DNA of 64,000 nucleotides, from positions 155,342,517 through 155,406,516 of the forward strand of contig NC_088099.1 of assembly GCF_036370855.1 (NCBI RefSeq). Reading direction: 5' to 3'. Below the pieces are notes generated by a model. The model did not search any database. It was given only the letters and a program-made list of their open reading frames with translations, and was not told the origin of the DNA. A program made the translations under genes and the position numbers. This DNA comes from Dromaius novaehollandiae. Taxonomy: Eukaryota > Chordata > Aves > Casuariiformes > Dromaiidae. How positions within the stretch are numbered: position 1 is the first letter of the stretch; the number at the start of each line of letters is the position of its first letter. Shown piece after piece: positions 28,701 through 39,731 of this stretch.

Positions 28701-30936
28701 TGAATGATTGTATATTACTGTGTGCTGAAAAAAAAAGTTCACTGGTGGGAAGTGTAATACTTCAGGATGAAAGGAGCTCTCTAGCTGTGACACGCTGTGT
28801 CATAAGCAGGCTTTTAGGACATAGGACGCAGAACTATTTTGCATGTGGGCCTAAAATTGTTTAAAACTCATAAATAGGTATTTCAAATACTCACTTGAAT
28901 AAATAATCTTAAATAATACTTAACACTTAGGCACACATGTAAAATATACTCAAATAAGTATGTATTACAAAAGATCTAACAGGCTATAGAAGGAGGGTAA
29001 CTAGCCACTGCAACAGGTTACCTGGTGCATTTTCACTCCCTTGAAGTAGCTAAATAGAAATTCTACATCTTTATACATGAAACTTCCCTTCAGCACCATA
29101 AGCTGTGAGCAGGAATCGCTCAGTGAAATTCCAAGGTTTATATTACGTAGGAGGCTGTCCTGGTTCATCATAATGACCCCTTCTTGTTTTAAAAGCTCTG
29201 AATATTTTATGTAATCCCTGTAATTAATCTAGCTCCATAGGTTTCTATTTACAAGTCAGTTATTTTGGCTGTCTGTATCAGGAGAAATAACTGGTTGCAG
29301 CCAGTCAGGGTTTATTGAAAATAGGGAATTACTATTTGGAGCTAAGTCTGTTTCTAAAAAGCCTGCTGTACAAGCCTGGGCTCTTTGGAAACACCGGAGC
29401 TGATCTCTATGACACATCCTATTTGCCGAAAGTTTACGGTAGATTGACTCATGCAGTTTTATGTTGTGCTCTGTTTAAAATACTTTTTTTTTTTTTTGGT
29501 TGAGTGGTAGCTGTTTCAGTGGTTACCTTTTGGTTTGATGGTTTGTTTTTATAGGGCAGAGAAATTTACCCAAATTACGAGCAGTTGCCAGTATTGCCTG
29601 AAGAAAAATGTCATCCTGACATTGATTTCTTTGGGCAATGAATCATGCAGCCATATAACTTTTAGTAGTGCTGTCTGTCTAGATTTGTGATCTTTTTTCT
29701 TTCTTTTAGTACAAAGTTTGTCACTTGAAACAATGCGTGATGTCTCGTCTTAAGCATATTTATAGTTTACCCTATGTTTACTAACAGCTCTGTTCTGTGT
29801 GTCACTCACGTCTGGCATATGCATCATCAGTAGTTCCATTTCAGTATAGAAACCCATAATTTCATTTTATATTTTATCCATATGCATCATTTTTGTGGCT
29901 ATGTTTTATTCATGATAGGGCATTACAAGGAGGCCTTCTTAATGATAGAAACCATAATGTGTCCCAAATATAGCACAGTATGGATAATTGTAGACAGGAG
30001 TTTAGGGGTATTTTTGGTTTTGATAATTAATGACTGCTTGCATGAAAGTTTTAACGCATTGCATCACATAAAAAACCAAAAACAAAAAACCAACAGCACA
30101 TTCCTTTAGAGAGTTCCCTTGAGCTCAGCTGATCCAAAAAAAATCAAAACAGCCAAATCTTTAAGTCAGCATAAACAGAAACTGTAAGTAGTGAATACGA
30201 TTTAACAGATTTCTTCAGGCCACACTCCGCTCTCTTGACGTCTTCCACTTAGGAGGAAGGGGCTGCAGAATCCCAGGAGCAGTAAAATCAAACTAACAGA
30301 TGTTTCTAGTCTGCTTCTAATCCCTTGTAATTAGAATAACAGACTAATCATACCTTCTCATTTTCCCATCCCTGTTTTCTTTTTAAGAACATTTGATTCC
30401 TTTGTTTTTGTGCTCTATTACTGTGCGTCCTGGCTAGTTATTATTTACTAAATGCTGGTTGATGCAAAAGTACAGCGGTATAAAGACACCGTGCCCATGC
30501 TATGATGTTTAGGGGCTCTAGTCAGTAAATCTCAGCTCTTGCCCTTTGTGACCCTGAAAAAGGGCAGCTCAGAAATGAGTTTGTCCCTCCACTGGCCACC
30601 ACCGTATGGAGAGACACTCCCTGAACCGGTGCCTGTACGTAGGGCATGGCATGATAGTGGGTATGGTAATGACATCTGAGGGAGTCAGCACGGAGTGGCA
30701 CTGAGGACACGCTGGCATCCACCCAGATGGAAAGACTCACAGTCACTGTCTCAATCCCCTGCCACAGATCCTCCTTAAAGAAAAACACGTGCTGTCTGTG
30801 AATTGCTTCCTCATGCTAACAGACAGCAATTCATTTCCAGATTGGTTAAAAAAAAAAAAAGTCATCACAGAAAAGAGGCCAATTCCAGCTGAGGAGCCGA
30901 CACAGGCAGCACCAAGCAGGACGCCAGTCTAAATCC
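10794..30936. other. Long intergenic stretch, no gene seen
   Basis: About 20 kb without a supported gene. Simple tracts include T19 at 12465-12483, A16 at 17056-17071, T17 at 26412-26428, T14 at 29484-29497 and A13 at 30848-30860. There is a 21-bp imperfect tandem duplication at 24986-25027. The largest open frames (119-124 codons near 23.3, 25.5 and 28.1 kb) show no signal peptide, domain or motif that I recognise, and several lie opposite one another. I see no tRNA or rRNA gene. Confidence 0.55.
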
Positions 30937-30983
30937 ATTTCCAGTGCTCATCTGAATCCCTTTCCAGTGCTCGTCTGTACCCA
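30937..30983. repeat. 24-bp imperfect tandem duplication
   Basis: Two copies of a unit containing 'tttccagtgctc' lie head to tail at 30937-30960 and 30961-30983. They sit at the left edge of the CpG-dense patch. Confidence 0.8.
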
Positions 30984-30984
30984 A

Positions 30985-31270
30985 GTGCACTCGGCTTCCC
31001 ACCCCTGCGAGCAGGCGCTGCGCACCCGCCGGCGCGGCTGTGAGAGCGGGCAGCCAAGCGAGCGTGCCCAGGCGTCGGCTGTGGGCGAGAAGGGCACGAC
31101 TCCAAGCCCAGGAATGTGGATGCAACAGCCCGGCCGGAGCCTCTGCACAGGCCGTGTTAACAGCACGGAGCTGGAACCACTTCGGGGATCAGCCAAATAG
31201 CCTCCACCACTGCGCGCAGTCATTTTTGTCGCCAGGGATGAGGATGCATGTCGCACAAGGACGGAGGAGG
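30985..31270. promoter_or_regulatory. CpG-dense GC-rich patch (possible island)
   Basis: Roughly twenty CpG dinucleotides fall within about 200 bases (densest at 31010-31110), against a background where CpG is rare. It lies about 8.4 kb upstream of the COLEC10 start codon. Such patches in birds often mark promoters or other constitutively unmethylated elements. No exon can be called beside it: the open frames through it (77-124 codons, both strands) are what GC-rich DNA yields by chance. It could be an unannotated noncoding-RNA promoter or a distal element, but this is inference. Confidence 0.45.
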
Positions 31271-34200
31271 AGGAAGAGGAGAGGAAGAGCAGCTGGAGAT
31301 TTTCTAATGACAGATTGCTCACTCAGGCTCTGTCTCCCCTTTGGATAGTCCTTATTCTTTTGATTAGGTTGTTGGTCTTTGGGAGGAAACATATCTGATA
31401 GGTGATGCAGCAGTATGGATGCTTTGCATGGCAAACCTCCTCTGTACTGTAAAGCAGGGGACCAATTAATATTCGAGGTAGCCTGTTACTGTTAAACCAG
31501 CTCCTCACAAGTGCACGTTTGTTCTGACCTGTTTCAGGCTGGTTATGGCCCAAGGGGAAAGACCCCTCTATCACAGCGTAGGCCAAAACCCTTCCGGGAT
31601 GAACTGTTTCCCCACAGGCACGTGGAGCGCTCTGCTCTGACCAAGGCGCAGAGCACCTAGCACAGAGTGCGGCCATTTCCTGGCCCTTAGACTGAGAGTG
31701 ACTGTGAATCCCATGATAATACGGCATTGAAAGTGAAATCTCCAGGATACTTGGAGAAATGGCAACATTACACGACACTTTACCGATAGTGTCAGACACA
31801 GTCAGATGCTGTCCTTGGAGCTGATTTAATGTTGCTTCTAAACCCATAAATTCCTTTGAACACTGTCATAAAAGCTCACATATTAAACAAAGCCATGTGC
31901 CAAATTGTGGTGATGGGAAATACTGTTCTGATTCCTGAGCCTTTCCTGAGCCTTTCTTCTTCATCTGCATCTACATTCATTTAAAAAAAAGCACTCAAGC
32001 ATGTGTCACTATTAATGTAGGAAGAGACAAACAAAAGCTTGAAGTTTAGGGGAATCCTGCCTCAGGGAAAAAAGCTGAAAACTCCAAGGTTCACAACACT
32101 TTCCTTCAATGGTAAAACGATTCATATGCAGAGGTCTGTCTATAAGCTCTGCAGCTCAAATTGATCCTCACAGGGATGGCTGAGCAGTATCTCCAAATAA
32201 TATGTGAATTATACCAAATGATAGAGATCACTGCAGTCCTTTTATCTAGTCCATATCAGTGCTGTACTGTATACGTTAACTGCTGTTAAATTAAAAACCC
32301 AGCCATAATGAAACCACACTTGTACACCTTTAACAAGTACCTATAATTCAGAGACATGCACACAAAGCGGGGACTGGAATCGCGTCTTTCAGTTCCCAAA
32401 TCACAAGGTAGAAGCTCCAGAGATACTACCTATAATCAGAATTAAGTAGAAAAATGTCTTCCTTCTTTATCTTTCTCCATTACATGAAACTCGGAGTTGT
32501 AAAAAATATTCAAATTCATTAGCAGGTTAAGAACACAGACCTTTCAGAGTACGGACTGGGAGAAGGGTTTTTTCCCCTTTGTTTTGTTAGGCTGACAAGT
32601 AGAAAAAAAGCCACCAACATCACCTGCCCTCCCCTTCACTAATGAACAGTCTGGCAGTCAAGACAATAACTAGGAAGGCAGGAGAATGAGGTTCAAAACT
32701 TTCTTCTTCTTGCCAGAAATACGCCCACGCAGACATGAAACCGGCATTTCTATACATGTTACACAACACCATGTGTCCCCAATGCCCAAGGAAGCAATAT
32801 AGGAGGTAAGACAGAGTTCACTGAGCAGGGCAGCCCCGTGCCTACCTTCAAGCGTTCTTGGCTCAGGCCGTGTCCAGGGCCAGGGGCTCTCAGAGAGCAG
32901 CAAGTCGGCCACTTTCAGAGCGGTAAGCAGCCACAGCGGCCTCAGAGCTGCCACCACTAACGCTGCTCGGCAGCACAGCAAGAAAAGAGTTTGAAACACC
33001 TGTCTTAGGCTGCCCACACATACCTCTGGGCTAAGAGGAAGGTCTTCGAGCTTTCTCTAGTTTCCTGTGGAGCCTTTTCCTTTTCCCTGTTTCCCTCTAC
33101 CAAGCTTCCTTGCCACCATTTTACCAGGATGAGCTCATAAATCCCCCAAGACAGGTAGCTGCCTCCCAAGTCTTTTTGGCAAACTGCTGGAGAAAGTGCT
33201 AAGAGTTGTTTGGCTCAGGCTCTGTTTGGAAAGTATGTGGCAGAGTTTGAATTGAAGGAGAAAAAAAAAAAAAAAAAGATATTGCATAGCTATAATCTAT
33301 AAATATGCGTGTGTTCAATCAGAAGGTCATATGGGTAACGCAAGACACAGCAGCCGAATGCTGGGAGATGGAGACTGAGATCCTGTAGGGCTGATGGTGC
33401 TTTGAAGCTTTTTCATTATGTTTCAAGACAAACAGGTTGCATGTAAAATCCACAGGTCAGCATATAGCCTAGGTATCACTTACTCATTTGCATGTTTTAT
33501 CCTGGGCACAAGCTTAGCATCTGCCCACTCTCGTGAATCCGTCTCCAACCCATCACACAGCTTTCTCTGGAGCACCCCACACAGCTCACCACTTCACACA
33601 AGGCCTGAGAATGTGTTGACAGGCAAGGCTCAGTTCTGTGCAAATATGAGGTTTAGTGCGAGGCTCTGGCACTGTGCTTCCATATCTGTCACTCTTCTTT
33701 TCTCTTAACACATTAAAGAGAGCAGGATCAACCTTTTTCATTCTGTAGTGGTGGGGAATATGCTTGTTCTCTTGGGGCAACTTGTGCACAAGTTTGCCAC
33801 TAACCTCCACCATAAACTTAGAAAGCAAACTCAAAAGATTGCACATCAGTCCTATTTCAGTTCAGTCCTGTTTCAGCAGTGTGTTTAAGTCTGTTTCTAA
33901 ATATAAACATTTTTCATTAGCCATGCAATCCTTTTTTCAATTGCTTACATTACTTTTTTTAGAGAGGAGCCTCAAGCCAGAATGGGAAGAGCATAGGTGG
34001 ACAAGGCAGAAATGTGATTCCAAGCAGAACATTACATCTGATCCCTATCTCCGCAGCCCAAAATACCAGTGCTCCAAACAGCCTCGAGTATTTTCAAATT
34101 CCAGAGCCAGAACTAAGCTCTGTGACTCAAGACATGATGGGATCTCTATGAGGAGAATAAAAGAGAAATTTAAAAGAGAGAAGTGCCTGAGATAAGAATG

Positions 34201-34940
34201 TAAAAATCCAAGGCAGCGGCTGGGTACATGCCCTAAATCTCTCAGATGTAAACAAACAGTTACATTTTTGTCAGGGAGCAGCATGTTCAGTTTTCTGAAG
34301 AAGATATGTTTCCCAGAAGGAATTATATAAATATTTATGAAAATGAAGCAGGAAATATTTTCCCAGGGTAGGACACTGTTCAGCACTACATCAGGTCACC
34401 AGAAGCCAGGGTTTATTTTGTCAGTCTTCCCCTGGAACTGAATCATTGCCCTCTTGTTTGCAAAAATCTGTTCTGACACAGGAAGAGGCTGCACTTAGAT
34501 AAACACAATTACAAACCACACTGAGTATTTCACTTTCTATCGCATCTCTAAATGAATACGTGAATGCCTTACCCATTTGGACAGCCTCTGAGTGTTTGCA
34601 TGGAAAACAATAGCAATAGGTATCTGTCTCAGCCTCTTCAGGAAGTCTAATGCCATATGAGTAAAGTCAAAGCGATTTTCAGTCTGAGTAAAGGCCTGCA
34701 GACCAACTGTCAGAGAGGGCTTACTATGTGGAGTATAATTCCCAGCATATACAGGTAAAGGCCTGGTACTGTGTTCTTTATATACACTGTTGGAAAAGTA
34801 TTAGGTAGAGTCCATGTGTCACCTTTAGTTTTGTAATGGAGGAGTTAATAATACATTGACTATGAGCTAATAAATCTTGTGAAGTGCAAGAGTTAGAAAC
34901 ATGAAGCTGTAATGCAGTGTTACATGAGTGAGCATAGGTT
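31271..34940. other. Intergenic stretch, no gene seen
   Basis: It includes a purine-rich patch (31260-31300), an 11-bp direct duplication near 31935-31958 and A17 at 33261-33277. The longest open frame outside repeats in this half of the window is a 174-codon minus-strand frame ending at 31323. It has no recognised domain, repeats or signal peptide and I do not call it a gene. Confidence 0.55.
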
Positions 34941-35485
34941 ACAGATTCACAGAATCACAGAATGGTTGAGGTTGGAAGGGACCTCTGGAGATCATCCAGT
35001 CCAAGCCCCCTGCTCAAGCAGGGTCACCTAAAGCACATTGCCCAGGACCCTATCCAGACAGCTTTTGAGTATCTCCAAGGATGGAGACTCCACAACCTCT
35101 CTGGGCAACCTGTTCCAGTGCTCTGTCACCCTCACAGTAAAGAAGTTTTTCCTCATGTTCAGATGGAACTGCCTGTTTCAGTTTGTGCCTGTTGCCTCCA
35201 TCCTGTTGCTGGGCAACACTGAGAAGATTCTGGCCCCATCCTCTTTACACCCTCCCTTCCGATACACATTGATAAAATCCCCCCTCAGTCTTTTCTTCTT
35301 CAGGCTGAACAGTCCCAGCTCTCTCAGCCTTTCCTCATATGAGAGATGCTCCAACCCCTTAATCATCTTCATAGCCCTCTGCTGGACTCACTCCAGTAGC
35401 TCCATGTCTCTCTTGTACTGGGGAGCCCAGAACTGGACTCCAGATGTGTGGACTCCAGACAGCACTCCAGATGTGGCCTCACCAC
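34941..35485 (-). mobile_element. CR1 LINE, 5'-truncated 3' end
   Basis: Chicken-repeat-1 retrotransposon fragment in reverse orientation. The left end shows the octamer tail in reverse complement ('gattcacagaatcacagaat'), followed by the conserved 'ggttggaagggacctctgga' and 'gatcatccagtccaa' strings, the 3' untranslated part and the last part of ORF2. It stops near 'gatgtggcctcacca', where the 5' truncation falls. Long open frames across it are derived from the element, not from a host gene. The 545-bp length and reverse-transcription-dependent 5' truncation are usual for avian CR1. Confidence 0.95.
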
Positions 35486-37282
35486 ACACAACCAAAGTTT
35501 GTTTAGAAAACAGGGCACAGTGTCTGCTCTGCATTGCACCTCAGAAAGTGTCCAGCAGTTCCCTCAATCTATGGTATGCAACCCAAGCTCCTTCTGAGAT
35601 TTTGGTACTGACCAGCCATACTGTTGCCTGGGCACCAGCTGCCTCCAAAAGCCGCCTGCCTCAGAGCAGGCACTTCCAGGGGGAATCTGGGTCAGCTCTT
35701 CTATTTAGAGGCTAAAAGCTGAAGGGAGGAGTGGTAAGAGGGGATAAGGAAGTGGGGTAGGAGTATCTCAAGAAGGGTTGTAAAGCAGACCTAAGGGGTT
35801 GTAAAACAGACCTTAGTATCTCCCAGAGCACCATCCCTGATCCAGACCAGAGAACACTAACTAGTACAGACAGACAGCAGGGATAGACTCATGCCACCCC
35901 TCAAGGTATCCTACCCAACATAGTTAAATGGACTAGCAGGAGCCAGGGAGATTGTACGTGATAGGAGGCCACATATTTCTACACTGCAGGGACTGACGAA
36001 TCCCTTTGAATATCCAACAAGAGTTATGAAACATCATTAGACTCCAACAAGCTCTGTTTACTGAACAGAGAAGCAATGAGACTTTGGAGGATTTTGTCCT
36101 TAGTTGTGACTCAGTTCTTTTTTTGCAGTTATTTGCAGGCATATTAAAGTCTGGTCATTGCTGGTATCTTAATGATAAGAATAACATTGGTAGAGCCTTT
36201 GTTTACAGGCTCAAGCAGACATTGCGCAGTGTCAAAACCAAAAATGACATTTTACAAAACAACCTTAGAATTAGTTTCCTCCCTGCAATTGGCAAAGCAC
36301 ATTGTAATGCTTTTTCTCTTCCCTTCTCTGTAAGCTTTGCTATCATGATTGAGGTATTTAGTGTAACAGACTGTAACACTTCAAATAGTCATGATCTCCA
36401 ACACCAAGAGAACAGAAACCATGTAGGAACTAAAAGCAGAGAAAAATTGTACTTTTTTCTTTGACTTCAGATGCCCCCAGGTAGTGAATATACTCGGGCA
36501 CAAAGAAGGAAAGTTATCCTTAATACTAAATTTGTGACAGAAAGGATGCCAGTGGACTCTCAGCACTTCTGGTTAAATCAACCCATGGTAACAGGCAGAA
36601 TATATTAACCACAGCATCTGGGACTCTATGAATTATTAAAATTGGCTGTAAATCTGGCCACCTTTTGACAAACACTGCTTCAGGATGTGGTCTGTACTCT
36701 TTATAGTCTATTGACATTTAAGTACTAACATCCGAAGGATAATCAGGTGAAGGTAATACAAATTACTGAGGAAGTTACTTGGATTCTAAGGAGGCAATGT
36801 ACTACACAAAGGTGACTTGACTACTGCTCAGATTGAAGCAACAGAACCTTTCAGGATTTTCTTTTGTGCCTTCTTGGGGGTTTCCTGTAAAACATTCATG
36901 CTTTAGGAAATGTTTGTTTTATGTCTTTTATGTCTGGACAACTGCTAGTTTGTTTTTCTATCTTGCCTACAGACATTTCCCTAAGCCTGTTTAAATGAGA
37001 ATTAAGATGCACAATAGGCAATGTGCCTCATTAAATCCCCATCAGCAACAGAACTGCTTGAGGATTTTTCAGTGAAACTGGTTTGATAAATACTGGTTGC
37101 CAAAACCCATGTTGTTTGTGCCAGTATACCAGTTTTGATGGATTTCCTGTTGAGGCAGGTTTCCTAGCTCCAGGACAGGATTTTTAGTCCAACATACAGG
37201 AAGAGATAATTGATTAGCAAACAGCCCTGTAATAAGGTGATACAACCTTAAGACTCTAGTGCAAACACTGATCTGAATTAAG
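35486..37282. other. Intergenic stretch with a 21-bp tandem duplication
   Basis: No gene seen. Just right of the CR1 copy, a 21-base unit beginning 'gggttgtaaa' is repeated twice (35775-35795 and 35796-35816, two differences). The remainder is AT-rich without recognised families. Confidence 0.6.
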
Positions 37283-37362
37283 CAGATAAAGAATTTGAAT
37301 CTGGATCTCCTAAATTTTAAGTAAGTGCCTTAATTACCAAGCCCTTGGATATATTAAGCTTC
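37283..37362 (-). repeat. Diverged tRNA-derived SINE head
   Basis: Read on the minus strand, the segment has a 'ggttaaggcact'-like A box region ('ggtaattaaggcacttac') and, about 25 bases later, a 'gagatccagattcaaatt' B box region. This is the layout of the 5' end of ancient amniote tRNA-derived SINEs (MIR/CORE-SINE group). The copy is decayed, so the subfamily cannot be named by eye. Confidence 0.5.
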
Positions 37363-39583
37363 ATATCTCACTCTGCGTTTAGGGGTTTTGTGCCTTTCAT
37401 GAAGGAAAAAATGTATAGGGTCTTGATTTCTTTTCTAATATAGAATGAGAAAATTTGAAAATCACCATAGCAATGGCAGTATCAGAAAAATGTTCCCCTC
37501 TTAGTCATAGTCAGTAACTGAACTGGTTAGACAAATGGTTTCCTGTCTCACTTACATTTACTCCTCTTTATCATTGATGAATAACAAAGAATGCAGTGTC
37601 TCTCAGTACTGTGGAACAGATAGCATCATTCACATCACTTTGGCACCATTTCCCAAAATGCCTCCTCCAAAACTAAGTACACTAGCTTCCCACTCCTACA
37701 CTATCTATTCTTGCTCTTACATTGACCTTATGCTCACGAAATGGAAAGTGGAGAGAAGGAAAAGATAAATAAAACATTTAAAGCTTACAAGTCACAGCTG
37801 ACTCAAATCACAGAGGAACAAGTTTATTTCTGGTACAACTCTGTCCATCCGTAATCCCAGCTTTCACTTTTCTCCCCCTCTAGCTATAGCGTATCTGTTA
37901 TCAAGGCCACATCTGAGGGTGTTAGATGACTTTTGTTAGGACAGAGACCATTGTTTCTGAAAAACACCATATACAGTTGAATAAAAAAGAAAAAAGTGTA
38001 AAGAAGTGTTTTGAAAAGTGGGACAGTCTGACTAGGCTAGAGAGAGGGAGAGGAGTCTCTTGACCCCTCTTGGGAGTTTGGCCAACATTTCATCCCACAT
38101 GAAAGCTTGAGATCAAAGCCCTTCTTCAGCCTATAAAGAAAAGGTATCCACTTTTACATCAGTGCTGCAATTTTTTCTGTCTGTCAAAAGGCTTAAAAGT
38201 TGTAGGGACTAAAGAATTAAAGCTCTCTTAAATAATGAAGAAACCATCTGAAAAGCTATCATTATAAGAAATATGTTTTTTGCCTACGATGGAAAGGAAA
38301 CATGCCTTCACACACTAGGCAGTTAAACAGAGTAGTTCATCTTGGAAAGCAGTTGTGTCCTCCCTTGTGTAACAAAGCAAAAGTTAATGAAGTTACAGAA
38401 AAGATTATGAATGCTCATCTCCTTTCCTTTGCTGCCAGACTGCCTAGAATAATCTGCTGTCCCTGGTTACTGTGTTCTCCCTCATCAAAAGCTAGACTCT
38501 TTTCTAGGAAGGGATTGCATAGGGATGGATATCCGTCACAGTTCCTTCCAAGAGGATATACAGCAGTGTTGCATGCTACCTGTTCCTTCATCCAGGAGGG
38601 CTCCTACACCAGGTTGTAAAGTCCCAGCATCCACCTGAAAAATTGATAGCCTACCTCATGCAGATATGAACCAGGAACAACCTCCTGGACAACCCAGGAA
38701 AAAGAGCAGAAACAATGTGGCCTTGGGAGCTCTGCTACACTACTATTCTGATATATGGTCTCTCCCAGTTAGAAATAGCAGGCAGAGGCACAAGGTGGTA
38801 ATCGAAGAAAGAACTCAAGCTCATCTTGTTCTGTTGCTTCAAACTTGATGTCTGTCCTTCTGTATTGTGTCTACCAACGTAATCTGGGCTTGCAGCAACC
38901 ATTGTGGAGAAAGCTATACGCATAAAACCCTCATTCCTGGGTTTCTGGCTCAGAGACCCACTTGTAACTTCAGCTTTTCAGCCCCCCCTCTCAGGCCCTG
39001 CTACACAGTACACGGCAGCCAGAAGGTGTGAAATAGTCCCTGTGATTTCCACCCACGGCAGATCCACACGTATTCCAGTGTCACTAAAGGTCTCCTTGGA
39101 GGAAAGTTTTCATAGAAATGTCTCTTCATACTCTAAAAGGAATCTATGTTACTCCTCTAGCACAGAACCAGCCACAAGTATCCTATAACTAATTAGTACT
39201 CACATGGTTACAATATGGAAGTCTTTTGTCTCTTGAGTAAGTGTAAAGCTGTGTATGAAGAGTCTATGCTGAAGGGAAAAAAAATGACAAAAGAGATATC
39301 CCCATATATTGAAGAAATTTTCCATGGCAAAAGCAGCTAAACATCTCACAGATAAAAGATAAACTGGAATAAACAGCTGTCACTGTTAAATAAATATCCT
39401 GGATAATGTGCAAGACAGAAATAACTAGGGCATTGTCAAACTCTCTTCTTCACTTTATTTAGCTGTTCTAGCATGTAACTCCCAATTCTTTTCACTGCTT
39501 CAGTTAGTGGAGCATTTATTTTTGTATCGGCTGCATTTGTTAAGACTGTAACAACGAAAGGCATTTCCTGAGAAGCTGCAAGG
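37363..39583. other. Upstream flank and presumed promoter region of COLEC10
   Basis: No exon was identified, though a noncoding 5' leader exon cannot be excluded. The 200 bases before the start codon show no canonical TATA box and no CpG enrichment, fitting a tissue-restricted promoter. An A/T-rich string at 39385-39396 (GTTAAATAAATA) loosely resembles liver-type HNF1 or FOXA sites. That fits the known liver expression of the gene but is weak by itself. The transcription start is not determinable from sequence alone. Confidence 0.4.
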
Positions 39584-39731
39584 ATGAGCAGCAAGAAAGA
39601 ACAACAGCTAAGGAAATACGGGACCCTCGTAGTGCTTTTTATTTTCCAAGTTCAGATTTTTGGTTTTGATGTTGACAATCGACCTACAACAGACGTCTGC
39701 TCGACACACACTATATTACCTGGACCAAAAG
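39584..39731 (+). CDS. COLEC10: COLEC10 exon 1: signal peptide and N-terminal segment
   Basis: It encodes residues 1-49 plus the first base of Gly50. The ATG has A at -3, an acceptable initiation context. Basic residues (KK, RK) precede a hydrophobic stretch (TLVVLFIFQVQIFG, residues 14-27) typical of a signal peptide, with likely cleavage after Gly27. The mature start 'FDVDNRPTTDVC' parallels the mammalian N-terminus, and Cys39 is the conserved N-terminal cysteine used for interchain disulfides in oligomer assembly. The exon ends inside the first collagen triplets, AAA-G before the donor gtgagg. The frame stays open past the donor to 39781 and that extension is intronic. Confidence 0.96.

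Noticed and set aside
31323..31847. 174-codon minus-strand open frame
   Set aside because: It is the longest non-repeat frame in the upstream half, but it shows no domain, signal peptide or compositional sign of coding, and no paired splice sites were evident. It reads like chance opening beside a GC-rich patch.
35038..35715. 225-codon plus-strand open frame
   Set aside because: Most of it is the reverse strand of a CR1 3' end and so is a by-product of the retroelement, not a host protein.
1..39583. Search for TNFRSF11B exons expected upstream by synteny
   Set aside because: No cysteine-rich TNFR repeats or death-domain sequence were recognised on either strand. The gene is presumably beyond the left edge.
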